Shown in pieces: positions 1 to 10,112 of a DNA stretch of 64,000 bases (position 1 is the stretch's first letter; every line of letters starts with the position of its first letter). The position numbers were made by a program, and so were the translations under genes. Source of the stretch: Flaccisagitta enflata (lineage: Eukaryota > Chaetognatha > Sagittoidea > Aphragmophora); NCBI GenBank assembly GCA_965153355.1, contig OZ231126.1, positions 64,728,001-64,792,000 on the forward strand, given 5' to 3'. Below the pieces are notes generated by a model, which was given only the letters and a program-made list of their open reading frames with translations, was not told the DNA's origin and did no database searches.

Positions 1-53
1 AAATAAGATTTCTGACATGGTTATTACTCACTTACCGTAAATGTCTCTTCCAG

Positions 54-206
54 CTTCTCAAAATGAGGGTATAAATAACGAGTTAAATGATCGTTGCAAA
101 GAATTGATTGATCCTTCTTCTTGGTTGGATTTCAATTCGATTCAACTTGATTCCTTGCAGGGGAAGATATACTACGCGAATAAAAAAAAGGTGCACTCTT
201 ATGTAG
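54..206 (+). CDS. Candidate internal exon, unknown protein
   Basis: An open stretch of 50 codons lies between a plausible acceptor (TCTCTTCCAG, ending at 53) and a donor (GTAG|GTAAAT at 206/207). The encoded segment is hydrophilic and includes a run reading DPSSWLDFNSIQLDSL. An ATG at 41 would also allow a 60-residue ORF ending at 223. I do not recognise the product. A hAT-type MITE sits 75 bases downstream in what would be the intron. It could be a chance ORF; only the splice-site spacing and composition speak for an exon. Confidence 0.3.
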
Positions 207-281
207 GTAAATGGAAAAGATAAAAAATTTATTTGATATTTTCATGTTCGATTGATTTAGCAATATAATTTTTTTTTCTTG

Positions 282-610
282 CAGGCCTGTATATTCTTGA
301 GTTTCCCCCCCCCCCCCGGTGGGGGGGGGGGGGAAAAAATCAAAGGGTCTGGAGATGGGGAAGGAAATCTAAGGGGGGAAAAAGAGAAAAAAAGGAAATT
401 TGGGGAAAATGTAACTTTTTACAGTACCAAATCATAAAACTCAATTAGTAGAACACAATTTAACACTATTTAAACCTTAACTACATAGTTTTATTGCTAT
501 ATGGGGAAGAAAATCATGGATAAAAAAACACAACGCGGCGCATCGCGGGGAAGAAAATCAAAGGCAGGGGGGGAAAAAAATCAAAAGCGACTCAAGAATA
601 TACACCCCTG
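282..610. mobile_element. hAT-type MITE (329 bp)
   Basis: The ends are inverted copies of each other (CAGGNNTGTATATTCTTGAG at the left; its complement ends in CACCCCTG at 610). The element is flanked by a perfect 8-bp direct repeat, TTTTCTTG (274-281 and 611-618). An 8-bp duplication with ends starting CAG is typical of the hAT superfamily. The element is non-coding, A/G-rich inside, and contains a C-run followed by a G-run at about 306-333 that could fold into a very stable hairpin. Confidence 0.85.
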
Positions 611-862
611 TTTTCTTGACCGTTTAGAAGATAGAGCTATAGAGCTTCCCAAAGTGAACCTCTATTTTTAAAAAATGCTCATTTTTCAATATGATTGCAA
701 ATCTTAAAATGATAATGTTTTTGCTTCTTTATGCTAATTCTAAACAAATAAAACTGAGATACCAGATTGGAGCTAAATGAAAGTTCTTTTTTAGAGCTTT
801 GAAATATTTTTAGAATTTATCATTTTGAAAATCGATATGATAAATTGTTATGTAAAAGTGCG

Positions 863-935
863 GTTTTTAGGTGCGACAAAGCACCTCTATAACTGGCTGT
901 GTCCGTCAGTTGGTTGGTTGGTCTGTCGGTTGGGT
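863..935 (-). repeat. Hairpin-MITE copy (minus orientation)
   Basis: It starts TTTTTAGGTGCGACAAAGCA; the AGGTGC/GCACCT stem is followed by CTCTATAA and a GGTTGGTTGGTCTGTCGG stretch, which matches the reverse complement of the family found across the window. It is partial. Confidence 0.55.
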
Positions 936-1353
936 AACGCATTTGTTCGACAATCCACACGTTCCACCTTTTTGGCCTACTTGGCCTTGTTTTATTGGTT
1001 CGCGCAGTAGACGAAAATTTAGATAAGCAAGTTGAAGCGAGTTTTGTCATAGTTTTTATTTATCATTTTTGAAAACTAGGCCGCGAATGGGTGGGCTATG
1101 GAAGTATTTGAGTTCACTGGTGCATTTTGGCAGACACGGAGGCCAAAGGGAATGTTAATTCGCATGCAGTTATTCAACTTTGAATGAAATATTCCGATTT
1201 CGCTTTTTATAATCGACACAATCGTCAAACAATATTACTTCACTCATTTTTTATCACTTCTAAACCAGTTGAGCTAGACTGCTTGCAAATTCAAAGGGCT
1301 TCATTTATGTCACCTATTTTCTATGATTCGTTGAGTCTATTTAGAGTAAGTTA

Positions 1354-1470
1354 ATGGCGAGAATGGTCTGGAATGCCATCACTCCAGAGTACCTCAAGAG
1401 GCTTAGGGAATTGCTTCCCCAACAAATGGCGGCCATGATACAGTTGAGGGATGCTCACACTGAGTATTGA
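1354..1470 (+). pseudogene. Tc1/mariner transposase C-terminal remnant
   Basis: A 38-codon ORF encodes a peptide containing W-N-A-I-T-P-E-Y-L and ending A-H-T-E-Y-stop. This matches the characteristic Tc1-family transposase tail (W..IsPEYl..Li.sMPrRm.avI.a.G.hTkY-stop). A stop codon lies just upstream in frame at 1342, so only the tail survives and the DDE core is missing. No terminal inverted repeat was identified around it. It is a dead fragment, not a gene. Confidence 0.7.
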
Positions 1471-1636
1471 TTGATTTGCGATCAACTGGTAACCTTTAGC
1501 TTGTCAACAAATGAACTTTTTCTCAAGATGTAAAGATTTTTTTTTTTTGTGAAGATAGTATGCTCAAAAAAATAGGTGCACTCTTGTCTTGACTGTCATT
1601 TATCGATCCAGAGCGACGCAGCTTAATGTAGCAGGA

Positions 1637-1739
1637 ATGGCGAGGATTTGTATGCCGCTATTATGGCTCGTTTCGATGATTATAAGTCTCAACGACTTTG
1701 CAGAATCCGAAGAGAATAATAATAATGCAATCCCAGCAG
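1637..1739 (+). CDS. Candidate first coding exon with signal peptide
   Basis: From ATG at 1637 the peptide begins MARICMPLLWLVSMIISL, a short basic start followed by a hydrophobic core, and then turns acidic and Asn-rich (AESEENNNN). It runs into a strong donor, CAGCAG|GTAAGT, at 1739/1740 and leaves the exon in phase 1. This is what the first exon of a secreted or membrane protein looks like. No matching downstream exon could be identified, and a hairpin-MITE follows at 1793. The product is unknown. Confidence 0.4.
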
Positions 1740-1792
1740 GTAAGTACCAAATAGATTTCTGCAAGTGCAGGCCTTTCTAACTGCTACCTGAA

Positions 1793-1970
1793 ACAAGGCC
1801 GGATACACGGCTACCCTTGTCGCGTGCGGGTGGGCAGGAGCAGTGCTGGAGAAGGACATTGGGGCATCTGGGCAGGAGCCGTATGCTCAAAAAGCTCAAA
1901 AGCGCCGAAAAAGTAAAAAGGGGACCGACCAACCGACTAACCGACCAACAGACTGACGTAGCACGCGACT
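1793..1970 (+). repeat. Hairpin-MITE copy, near full length
   Basis: It begins ACAAGGCCGGATACACGGC, then GTCGCGTGC-GGGTGGGCAGGAGC, an A-rich middle, a GACCGACCAACCGAC run, and ends GCACGCGACT. The 5' GTCGCGTGC and 3' GCACGCGAC are inverted copies. This is one of the most complete members of the family. Confidence 0.7.
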
Positions 1971-2195
1971 CAAAAGTCCTCGTTTACCTGATGAGGATGT
2001 TCCTTTACTGAACAAATATCAAGTGGGTTGGTGTGCTATCTTTTTCAGTACCTCATCTGATGTCCCGCCTAGGCTATGACTGCCTCCATTTGGCTAAGTG
2101 ACTGTTTTATGAGTACTGAAATGAATTATGCCAGGACAGGTCACCACAGTTTTTAGCGCGATTTTTTTTCAGCCATCTTGTTGATATCATTGATT

Positions 2196-2205
2196 NNNNN
2201 NNNNN
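2196..2205. other. Assembly gap (10 N)
   Basis: Ten undetermined bases. The true size is unknown. A long duplicated block lies just downstream (2227 and 3061). Confidence 0.99.
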
Positions 2206-2226
2206 CAAAACAATGCCAGCACCTCC

Positions 2227-2613
2227 ATATGACGACGATGAGAAATTGAGCTGACTCTGTTGCTAGTGTAGTGTGAATATTTATAAACAAACAAGCGTTT
2301 AGAAAATAATGCTAATTGAATTTATGTTTGAACCCTATCGTTTTGGAATACATTCAGTGGCTATGTGTGGTGCAGCATGAAATAAAAGTTGAGGATTTTT
2401 GGCCTCAGGTACCAGAACAATGAACTTTTAGTAAAGATATCCCTCTCTGCTGTTAGATTGAAGCAAGTTCAAATGTATTTTCCAATTGGTTTTCACAAAA
2501 ATGAAGGGTTCTTATTATAGAAGACACATCTAAAAGCAAGTATTATATGTATTTTATTGTTTTTATCATTCAAGAAGTTTTCATCTTTGGTAGCCTGAAC
2601 AGAAAAGGTTTTT
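2227..2613. repeat. Duplicated block, copy 1
   Basis: About 390 bases from CATATGACGACGATGAGAAA onward recur at 3061-3458 in the same orientation with scattered substitutions and small indels. No coding potential was seen. It may be a tandem genomic duplication or two alleles laid end to end next to the gap. Confidence 0.8.
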
Positions 2614-3060
2614 GTTTTAATGGGATATCATAAAGGGAAAGGTTATGATACTAATCTCATGTTTTGATCTTTTTGTGTGCCAAACTTGTTACAGTGGTCT
2701 ATATTGACTTGTACTATTTAATGATTGTCATTTTTTTCCAGTTTTGAGCCCATACCAAGTAATGAATCATTTCGTTGGTAATTTCAAAATTGTGCATTTG
2801 CAATTTTGACCTAAACTCAATTTTTCAACAAAAATCTTTGGCAGCCTCAATATTTCTATTATCTAAGAAGGCTAAAAAGATGCCATAAAGCCAAAATAAG
2901 AATTTGAGATCAAATCTGTTTAATGGTATTTACAGGATTTCTGAAACTCTTCATACTTTTTAGTATTACGATCTTTATTTTTTAGGGTATAATCGAAAAA
3001 ATCAGTAACTAAATCATGAAGCGCCTCGATGATGACCAGATGACTCAATGTTCTTTCCTC
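2614..3060. other. AT-rich spacer, no gene seen
   Basis: This stretch separates the two duplicated blocks. It has no recognisable motif. A 68-codon minus-strand ORF crosses its right side, but with no homology or splice support I do not call it. Confidence 0.5.
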
Positions 3061-3458
3061 ATATGACGATGAGAAATTGGGCTGACTCTGTTGCTGAGTG
3101 TAGTGTGAATATTTATAAACAAACAAGCGTTTAGAAAATAACGCTAATTGAATTTATGTTTGAACCCTATCGTTTTGGAATGCAATTCAGGGTAGCTTCC
3201 TATGACTATTGAGATTGTACTGAAATAAAAGTTGAGGATTTTTTGGCCTCAGGTACCAGAACAATGAACTTTTAGTAAAGGGCCTCTATCTATATATGTT
3301 AGATTGAAACCAGGTTAAATGTATTTTCCCATTGGTTTTCACAAAAATGAAGGGTTCTTATGTAAAGAACACATCTAAAGCAAGTATTATATGTATTTTT
3401 ATTGTTTTTATCATTCAAGAAGTTTCATCTTTAGTAATATGAACTAGAAAGGTTTTAT
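3061..3458. repeat. Duplicated block, copy 2
   Basis: This is the second copy of the block at 2227-2613. Shared landmarks are GAAATTGRGCTGACTCTG, TTTATAAACAAACAAGCG and GGTACCAGAACAATGAAC. Confidence 0.8.
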
Positions 3459-4133
3459 AAGGCTTTTCAGCGGGATGCACTCTTCAAGACTTATCCCAGA
3501 TTTGTAACTCAAACTGTTAAAAAGTTAGAGCTTGTCAAAGTGAACTACTTCTTTTCAAAACCTTTTGAATACAGTTGAATTGCAAAATTGAATATGGCAA
3601 CGTTTTCATTCATTCTTTTGCCATTTCTAAACGAATAAAGCTAGAAGTACCAGCAACGTCGCATTTGAAAGATTTTTTGCAGATCTTTCAAACGGTTATG
3701 GATTTTTTTATATTTTATATCTTCACTTCGGCAGAAATAAGCTAAATAAGTTGTCTCTTTTTTTTTCCATGGTTACGACATGTTTCAGTACTGCCAAAAG
3801 TAAAAATTAACTTAAAACATTCCAAGATTTCAGTTGCATCCTACCAGCTAAGGCGACGGCCCGGGTAGACAGACACTCACCTCTTGTAGCTGGTGATGTT
3901 TCGGAATCAAGGGAAATGGCGTTTTTCCGCGACTGTAAGAATCGTGCAACTTTGTTCAACGAGGAATCTGAAAAGGTATTTCATTCCAAATGGTCGATGA
4001 AAACAGTAGGGTTCAAGAGTAAGGTTCTACCATCTAGGGTAAAACTTTTTGAACAAAGTGAGATTTAATGAATTTCCAAAAAAAGAAAGACACTTCTAAT
4101 TTGCTTAGTGAGATAAAATTTTGGTATCTTCTA
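3459..4133. other. Non-coding AT-rich region with an old interspersed repeat
   Basis: The segment about 3530-3690 resembles 640-800 (shared AAAGTGAAC, TTTCTAAACRAATAAA, and GATACCAG/AAGTACCAG words), so both belong to a diverged repeat family. Nothing else is recognisable up to the next MITE. Confidence 0.4.
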
Positions 4134-4627
4134 CAGTAGATGTCGTCTAGACTTGGAAATACGGGGAGCTCATAACCTGAGCATCAGCACAATGTCAAGG
4201 AGGGGACTGATATTTTGCTAGTGTAATGTATAGACTCAAAGGGGTTGACGATGGGGTATGGGATCCCCCTACGGCTTACCTTAAGAAAAAAACTTTCAGT
4301 ATAAAACATCAGGATCCATCAGTTTTTTTGCTGAATTTCAGCAAAACCGACCAAGGATTCGAACTTGGAACTTTTGAATAAATAAACTGATCAAGCCGAA
4401 CTTGGAGTCAAATGAGTTAACCCCTAGACCAATTTCGACATCTGTTTGAGCATAGCTTATTTGATAACGTGTATTCAAGAAAATTTTCTACCCACGAAGC
4501 TGCCATACCCCATCATCAACCCTATAGGACATAAGCATTGTACACACACAGTTTCATTTCATTTGCACAAATGGTATTTTGGATATGAGGGCCCCCGTAT
4601 TTCCAAGTACATGGACGGCATCTACTG
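4134..4627. mobile_element. TA-flanked MITE, Tc1/mariner type (494 bp)
   Basis: Inverted ends CAGTAGATGTCGTC (left) and GACGGCATCTACTG (right) are flanked by TA on both sides. The inverted similarity continues inward (CTTGGAAATACGGGG near both ends; GGGTTGAYGATGGGGTATGG at about 4243 and about 4505). A TA target duplication and CAGT ends fit Tc1/mariner-type non-autonomous elements. The centre carries a tRNA-like sequence. Confidence 0.75.
4351..4437 (-). repeat. tRNA-like (SINE-type) sequence inside a MITE
   Basis: On the minus strand, TGGTCTAGGGGTTAACTC resembles a pol III A box and AAGTTCGAATCCTTGG resembles a B box / T arm. They are about 60 bases apart, as in a tRNA. The T stem and anticodon stem are imperfect, so this is a tRNA-derived relic or SINE head rather than a working tRNA gene. 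Confidence 0.5.
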
Positions 4628-4854
4628 TATGTAGACAAAAAAGATGCTCAAGTTGAAAATCCCAGAAAATATTTAAAATCACTTAGCCAACGGGACGTGC
4701 AAAGTGGACGCCGGCAGACGATCGTGCTATAGCAAAAGTTTGGGCGTTCAAAGTCGAATTTGACAAAAACAGGTAATTGTTTATGGTTGCGCTAGTTTTT
4801 AGTCGATAGTTGGTCAAAGAGGCTCTCTGTTCATTGTACGTAAGGATGGGATGG

Positions 4855-4899
4855 AAACAAGGCCAACACCTATAAGTCGCATGCTGGACATAAATAACT
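4855..4899 (+). repeat. 45-bp dispersed repeat
   Basis: AAACAAGGCCAACACCTATAA followed by GTCGCATGC and TAAATAACT recurs nearly unchanged at 47593-47637. Its start (ACAAGGCC) resembles the 5' end of the hairpin-MITE family, so it may be a shorter relative. Confidence 0.6.
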
Positions 4900-5042
4900 T
4901 GGGATGACTGATGACTCAAATTGACCTAAAATGACTAAAGATAACTTAAAATGACTTGAAAAGACATAAAATTATATTGAATGACCTATATGACTAAATA
5001 GACTAAATTGACTTTTAAACAGGTCGCTGGAGGGCAATATGT

Positions 5043-5590
5043 GGTCAGCGGTACCCGTTGCCCTGCTTAGTATGTTTGTGAGTTGTGACTGTAGGTGATT
5101 TTTAGCAGGGCAGCGGCCCCAAAGGGGACGATGTCCTATAGAACACAGGGGGACTTCCATTTGTTTGTTTGTTTGTTGATGCTGGGATTTGAGCCACAAG
5201 GCTGAGATTTAAGCCTTGAGACAGGGATTTAAGCCTTGAGGCGGGGATTAAAGCCTTGAGGATAGGACTCCAGCCTCAATGCTGAGATTTGAGACTCGAG
5301 GCTGAAATTCAGCCTCCAGGCTGGGATTTCAGCCACAATGCTGGGATTTGAGCCTCGAGGCTAGGATTTGAGCCCTGAGGCTAGGACTTTAGCTTCAGCC
5401 CCGAGGCTGGAATTTGAGCTTAAAGGCGGGATTTAAGCCTTGAGTATGGGATTTGAGCCTGGAGGCTAGGATTTGAGCCTGGAGACTGGGATTTGAGCCC
5501 CAAGGCTAGGGGGGATGAATGAAGAAACCAACGAACAAACAAAAGTCCCCCTGTGTTCTACAGGACATCGTCCCCTTCAGGGCCGCTGCC
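5043..5590. mobile_element. Array-carrying element 1 (inverted arms around a 20-bp minisatellite)
   Basis: The left arm contains GGTCAGCGGTACCCGTTGCC, then GCAGCGGCCCCAAAGGGGAC and a CCTATAGAACACAGGGGGACT stretch (5109-5155). The right arm (5541-5590) is its inverted copy, ending GGGCCGCTGCC. Between them lie about 17 degenerate repeats of a unit near GCTGGGATTTGAGCCTTGAG. Two similar units with different arrays follow directly. Confidence 0.65.
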
Positions 5591-5657
5591 CAAAAAGTTA
5601 CTTAAAATAACTAACAATGACTTAGAACGACTAACAGGTCACCCAGGGGCAATATGC

Positions 5658-6106
5658 GGTCAGCGATACCCGTTGCCCTGCTTTGCGTGATTGTGAAATG
5701 GAGTGAGGGGAAGCAGGGCAGCGACCCCAAAGGGGACAAAGTCATGTAGAACACAGGGGAACTTTCAATCGTAATTTGGTGCATTCCCCTCGGCCCTCTC
5801 AGGCCTGAAATCTGCCCTCTTAGGCCTTAAAATTACCCTCTCAGGCCTGAAATCTGCCCTCTGAAGCCTTGAATCTGTGAAGCCAGATTTCAGCCTGAGA
5901 GGACAGATTTCAGGCCTGAGGGGGCAGATTTCAGGCCTGAGAGGGCAGATTCAAGGCCTGAGAGGGCAGATTTCAGGCCTGAGAGGGTAAATTTCAGGCT
6001 TGAGAGGGCAGATTTCAGGCTTAGAGGGCCTGGGGGGACGCATGAATGGAATGACGAACAAAAGTCCCCCTGTTCTACAGGACTTTGTCCCCTTCGGGGC
6101 CGCTGA
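5658..6106. mobile_element. Array-carrying element 2
   Basis: It has the same arms as the preceding element (5712-5763 and, inverted, 6060-6106) but encloses a different 20-21-bp unit built on AGGCCTGAAATCTGCCCTCTC. The array flips orientation near 5880, so it is itself a large palindrome-like arrangement. Confidence 0.65.
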
Positions 6107-6142
6107 CCAAAAATGGCTAACTAGTCATCCATGGATCGCACA

Positions 6143-7545
6143 TGGTCAGCGGTACCTGATGCCCTGCTGGGAGTGATCCAGTAAAGAAGTGTAGTGAGAG
6201 CAGGGTAGTGGCCCCAAAGGGCCGATGTCCTGTAGGACACAGGGGCAAAATTTTTGATAATATTGGGCCAAAACGCGACGTAACACGGCCATTTTGAAAA
6301 ATTGGGCCAAAATGCGAAGTAACATGGTCATTTTGCAAAATTGGGCCAAAAAGCGACGTAATGTGGCCATTTCGCAAAATTGGGCAAAAACATGATGTAA
6401 CTTTGCCATTTTGCAAAATTGGGCCAAAACGCGGCGTAACATGGCCATGCTATATAATTGGGCTAAGACTCGACAAAACCTGGCTATTCCACAATATTGC
6501 GCCAAAATGCGACGTAACATGGCGATTTTGCAAAATTGGGCCAAAATGTAACGTAACATGGCTATTTTGCAAAACTGGGCCAAAATGTGACATAATGTGG
6601 CCATTTTGCAAAATAAGGCCAAAACACAATGTAACTTGGCCATTTTGCAAAACTGGACCAAAAAAGCGACATAAGGTGGCCATTTAGCAAAGTTGTCAAA
6701 TATGACGTAACATGTCCATTTCGCAAAATTGGGCCAAAATGTGACGTAACATGGCCATTTTGCAAAATTGGGCCAGAATGCGACGTAACATGGCCATTTT
6801 GCAAAATTGGGCCGAAAAGCGACGTAACGTGGCCATTTTGCAAAATTGGGTAAAACGCAACCTAACATGGCCATTTTGCAAAATTGGGCCAAAACATGAC
6901 ATAATGTGGCCATTTGCAATATTGGGCCAAAACGCGACTTAACGTGGCTATTTTGCAAAATTGGGCCAAAATGCGACGTAACATGGCCATTTTGCAAAAT
7001 TTGGCCAAAATGCGAAGTAACATGGCCATTTTGCAAAATTGGGCCAAAAAGCAACGTAATGTGGCCATTTTGCAAAATTGGGCCAAAAAGCGACGTGATG
7101 TGGCTATTTTGAAAAATTGGGTCAAAATGCAACCTAATGTGGCCATTTTGCAAAATTGAGCCAAAATGTAATGTAACGCGGCCATTTTGCAAAATTGCGC
7201 CAAAACACGATGTAATATGGCTATTTTGCAAAATTGGGCCAAAATGTAACGTAACGTGGCTATTTTGCAAGATTGGGCCAACATGTGACATAATGTGGCC
7301 ATTTTGCAAAATTAGGCCAAAATGCGTTTTAACGTGGCCATTTTGCAAAACTGGACCAAAACGCGACGTAACGTGGCCATTTTGCAAAGTTGAGTCAAAT
7401 ATGAAGTAACGTGGCCATTTTGCAAAATTGCGCCAAAATGCGACATAACATGGCCATTTTGCAAAATTGGGCCAAAAAGCGACATAACGTAGCCATTTAG
7501 CAAAATTGGGTCAAAAAGCGACCTAACGTGGCCATATTGCAAAAG
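6143..7545. mobile_element. Array-carrying element 3 with a 39-bp satellite
   Basis: The left arm (6143-6246) matches the two preceding elements. It is followed by about 33 copies of a 39-bp unit whose core reads TTGGGCCAAAATGCGACGT then AACATGGCCATTTTGCAAAA. Because 39 is divisible by three, ORFs of up to 413 codons arise on the minus strand with a 13-residue repeat (QNGHVTSHFGPIL). I treat these as an artefact. The right arm is missing; a hairpin-MITE takes its place. Confidence 0.7.
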
Positions 7546-7674
7546 TGGGCAGGAGCAGTGAGGTCGAAAAGATAAAATCATAAAAAAAGTAAAGTGTGAC
7601 CAACCGACTGACCAACCAAGCGACCAACCGACCAAGGACAAAGCGGGTTGTAGAGTCGCGTGCACGCGACTAAA
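7545..7674 (+). repeat. Hairpin-MITE copy
   Basis: GTGGGCAGGAGCAGTG, an A-rich middle, GACCAACCGACTGACC repeats, and the 3' hairpin AGTCGCGTGCACGCGACT followed by AAAAA. It abuts the 39-bp array directly. Confidence 0.75.
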
Positions 7675-7693
7675 AAATATAGAAGTTGAGATA

Positions 7694-8259
7694 CTATCTA
7701 GGAAAAAAGTTTGGAAACACTTAGGGTTTGTAGTGCGTTTTCCCCCTTATACATTTAAAACTCATATACCTGATTGTTTTTGGTAATTTTCATATACATA
7801 CTAGCAAGAACAAAAAAGAAAAACAATCTGCAATCTGATTAAGTATCCGCGAGTTTGGTTTGTTGGTAAAATTAGTATTTTTTGGTCATTTTGGCTGCAA
7901 AATTAGGCCAGTTCCGTTTCAAAATCTTACTAAAAATCCATGAGATCATAAAACTAGAGCTCAAGAGCTATCCAGTGGTGCAATCTGCATGTTTTCATCA
8001 TTTTTTTGTGAAAATTTGAGAGCAATTCAAAGAAGGGTTGGAAAAAAAGAAATCTTATTTTATTTGCCGTTTTTAAAAGTGCATGATCAACTTCAAACTA
8101 ATGGTATTTCTGAACAGTTTGACGCACAAAGACGAGATTGCACTCAGATGGTAGATTTTTCGACGTAGATCAAATTGCTCATAAATTTTTCCTGTTTATC
8201 ATAACGGGAAATTGAGATATTCCTCTTTAAATGTGTTTCCAAACATATTTCCTAGATAG
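7694..8259. mobile_element. TA-flanked MITE, Tc1/mariner type (566 bp)
   Basis: Ends CTATCTAGGAAAAAAGTTTG and, inverted, the complement of CCTAGATAG form terminal repeats of about 35 bp (shared GTTTGGAAACAC). TA lies on each side (7692-7693, 8260-8261). It is non-coding and AT-rich. Confidence 0.8.
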
Positions 8260-8394
8260 TATCTATAGTTGGAGGAGTCGGTATATTTATTTCCAGGTAC
8301 TGGGACACCGCAACACTTGTTTAGACCTCTGATCATTGTCATTATGCCTCGCTGGTATTTTCAACCTATGCATGATTTGCATTTGAACTTGGGA

Positions 8395-8712
8395 GGCTAG
8401 GATTGGAGCATAGAGCCGGGGATTGGAGCATGAGGGCTGGGAATTGACCTAGAATACTGAAATTTGAGCAAGAAATAGGATGCTGAGATATAAGACTTGA
8501 GGAATAGACCCACGAAACGCAAATTCCAGCCTAGGTTTTGAGCCTCAAGGCTGAGCCCTGTATTTTAGAATCACGGCTAGGATTTAAACCTTGAAGTTGT
8601 GATTTGCACTGAAAGGCTGGAATTTGAGCCATCAGGCTGAGATTTGTGCTAGAGAGGGCCTAGGGGTGGACAGATGAAGAAGAAATTCCCCCTACATGCA
8701 TAGGTCATAGTG
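8395..8712. mobile_element. Degenerate array-carrying element 4
   Basis: A worn array of 20-bp units (GGCTGGGATTTGAGC-like) ends in AATTCCCCCTACATGCATAGG, a decayed version of the right arm seen at 5545 and 6062. The left arm was not found. Confidence 0.45.
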
Positions 8713-8715
8713 ATT

Positions 8716-8833
8716 AACAAGGCCGGATACATGGCGGTGCGAAAAACACTCGGAATTCAAAAATGTGATGGACCGACGGACCAACCTACCGACCAACACG
8801 GCAAAGTGTAGAGTCGCGTGTCCGCGACTAAAA
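8716..8833 (+). repeat. Hairpin-MITE copy
   Basis: Starts ACAAGGCCGGATACATGGC, has GACCGACGGACCAACC, and ends with the hairpin AGTCGCGTGTCCGCGACT plus AAAA. The GGGTGGGC box is missing, so it has an internal deletion. Confidence 0.7.
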
Positions 8834-9088
8834 ATGGAAAAGATAAATAAAAGACGTAATCGATTGACCATTTTATGGAATGGCATGTATGCAAAAGCTA
8901 GGGTCGTATAATCAGATTCGAACTCATGACACTCATTTTCAGGTTGCGCACGTTTGCTGAGAGAGAGCCATCAGAATTGAATGGAAAAATATTCTTTATA
9001 AACATCTCCTGAGGGGAAAACCAGGCTTTTTAAAAGCGAGCTTTTTACGCGGCACATTAATGCGAATCCAAGTTTATCTCCTTTTAAG

Positions 9089-9616
9089 GTCTAACAATCG
9101 CAAAGATCAAGCTTTGGCCAAAATGGGTACGGTGATCTGCACAGAGAACGGTCAGCATGTTCGCGCAAAGCAACTGAGCACAAGATTCCGGAGGATGCAA
9201 ATCATTTACGAGTAAGCATGAATTTGTCTCACAATAATTATGTATTCTAAGTAGGGTTCATATTTGTATGGTCACTTCACATTTGTCCTTTTATGTTCAT
9301 AGGGTGGGCAGGGGCAGTGATAAAAAGGATAATCAAGCACTTGGGCAGGAGCAGTGATGCAAAGAAAGTAGTGCTAAACTGACGGACCAACCGATAGACG
9401 GAATGATGGCCATAGCAGGTTATAGTGCACTCGACAAATGTATTTGTTTTATGTAGGGCATATAGAAAGGATCAGCGGGGCCAAAACCCACTATGGATAC
9501 ACAGGCCAAAACAGTCAATCCCGAGCTCTAATCAGCTCAAACTACTTGACGGCAGATACATATCCCGAACTCTATCAGACCAATCCCAAGCTGTATCTAT
9601 CAGACCTAACCAATAA
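9089..9616 (+). CDS. Two 3'-terminal exons of an unrecognised gene
   Basis: Exon 9089-9211 (acceptor TTTTAAG|G, donor TTACGA|GTAAGC) and exon 9457-9616 (acceptor TTATGTAG|G) join in the same phase and stay open to the TAA at 9614. The first exon encodes about 40 residues including KMGTVICTENGQHVRAKQL; the second includes LWIHRPKQSIPSSNQLKLL. The AATAAA overlapping the stop could serve as a polyadenylation signal. The 245-base intron holds a hairpin-MITE. I do not recognise the protein; 5' exons were not found. Confidence 0.5.
9301..9432 (+). repeat. Hairpin-MITE copy inside an intron
   Basis: GGGTGGGCAGGGGCAGTGAT occurs at the start, and GGGCAGGAGCAGTGAT again 40 bases on, followed by GACGGACCAACCGATAGACGG. 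The terminal hairpin is decayed. It lies within the intron of the gene at 9089-9616. Confidence 0.6.
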
Positions 9617-9654
9617 AGGCGGCTAATCGCCGTAGGAAAAAAGTCGTAAATGCT

Positions 9655-9957
<303 letters not shown>

Positions 9958-10018
9958 ACACACCGACAGACAGACAGCCAGATAGACGACGGACTGACAG
10001 ACAAAGAATGAGGCAAAG

Positions 10019-10112
10019 AGAGGATGCTTGGATAGACTGATGGACCAACAGACCAGCGGATGGACTGACAGACAGATGGACAAAGCCTCTTATAGATTCT
10101 ACGACTAAAAGA
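10019..10112 (+). repeat. Decayed hairpin-MITE 3' part
   Basis: GACGGACTGACAGAC- and GGACCAACAGACCAGCGG-type stretches are followed by CCTCTTATAGATTCTACGACT and AAAAG. The hairpin is no longer paired. Confidence 0.5.

Noticed and set aside
281-284. Splice acceptor TTTTTCTTGCAG at the left edge of the hAT MITE
   Set aside because: The CAG is the first three bases of the element terminal repeat, and the preceding TTTTCTTG is its target duplication.
2920-3126. 68-codon minus-strand ORF
   Set aside because: It overlaps the duplicated block, and the matching frame is not kept in the other copy; no homology recognised.
4351-4437. Functional tRNA gene
   Set aside because: A and B box-like words are present, but the anticodon and T stems do not pair properly and it lies inside a MITE.
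6146-7387. 413-codon minus-strand ORF with 13-residue repeats, and the overlapping ORFs on both strands
   Set aside because: The unit is 39 bp, divisible by three and free of stops in several frames, so any frame stays open. No unique protein sequence is present.
5109-7545. CRISPR array
   Set aside because: The repeats are contiguous without unique spacers, diverge from unit to unit, and lie in a eukaryotic genome.
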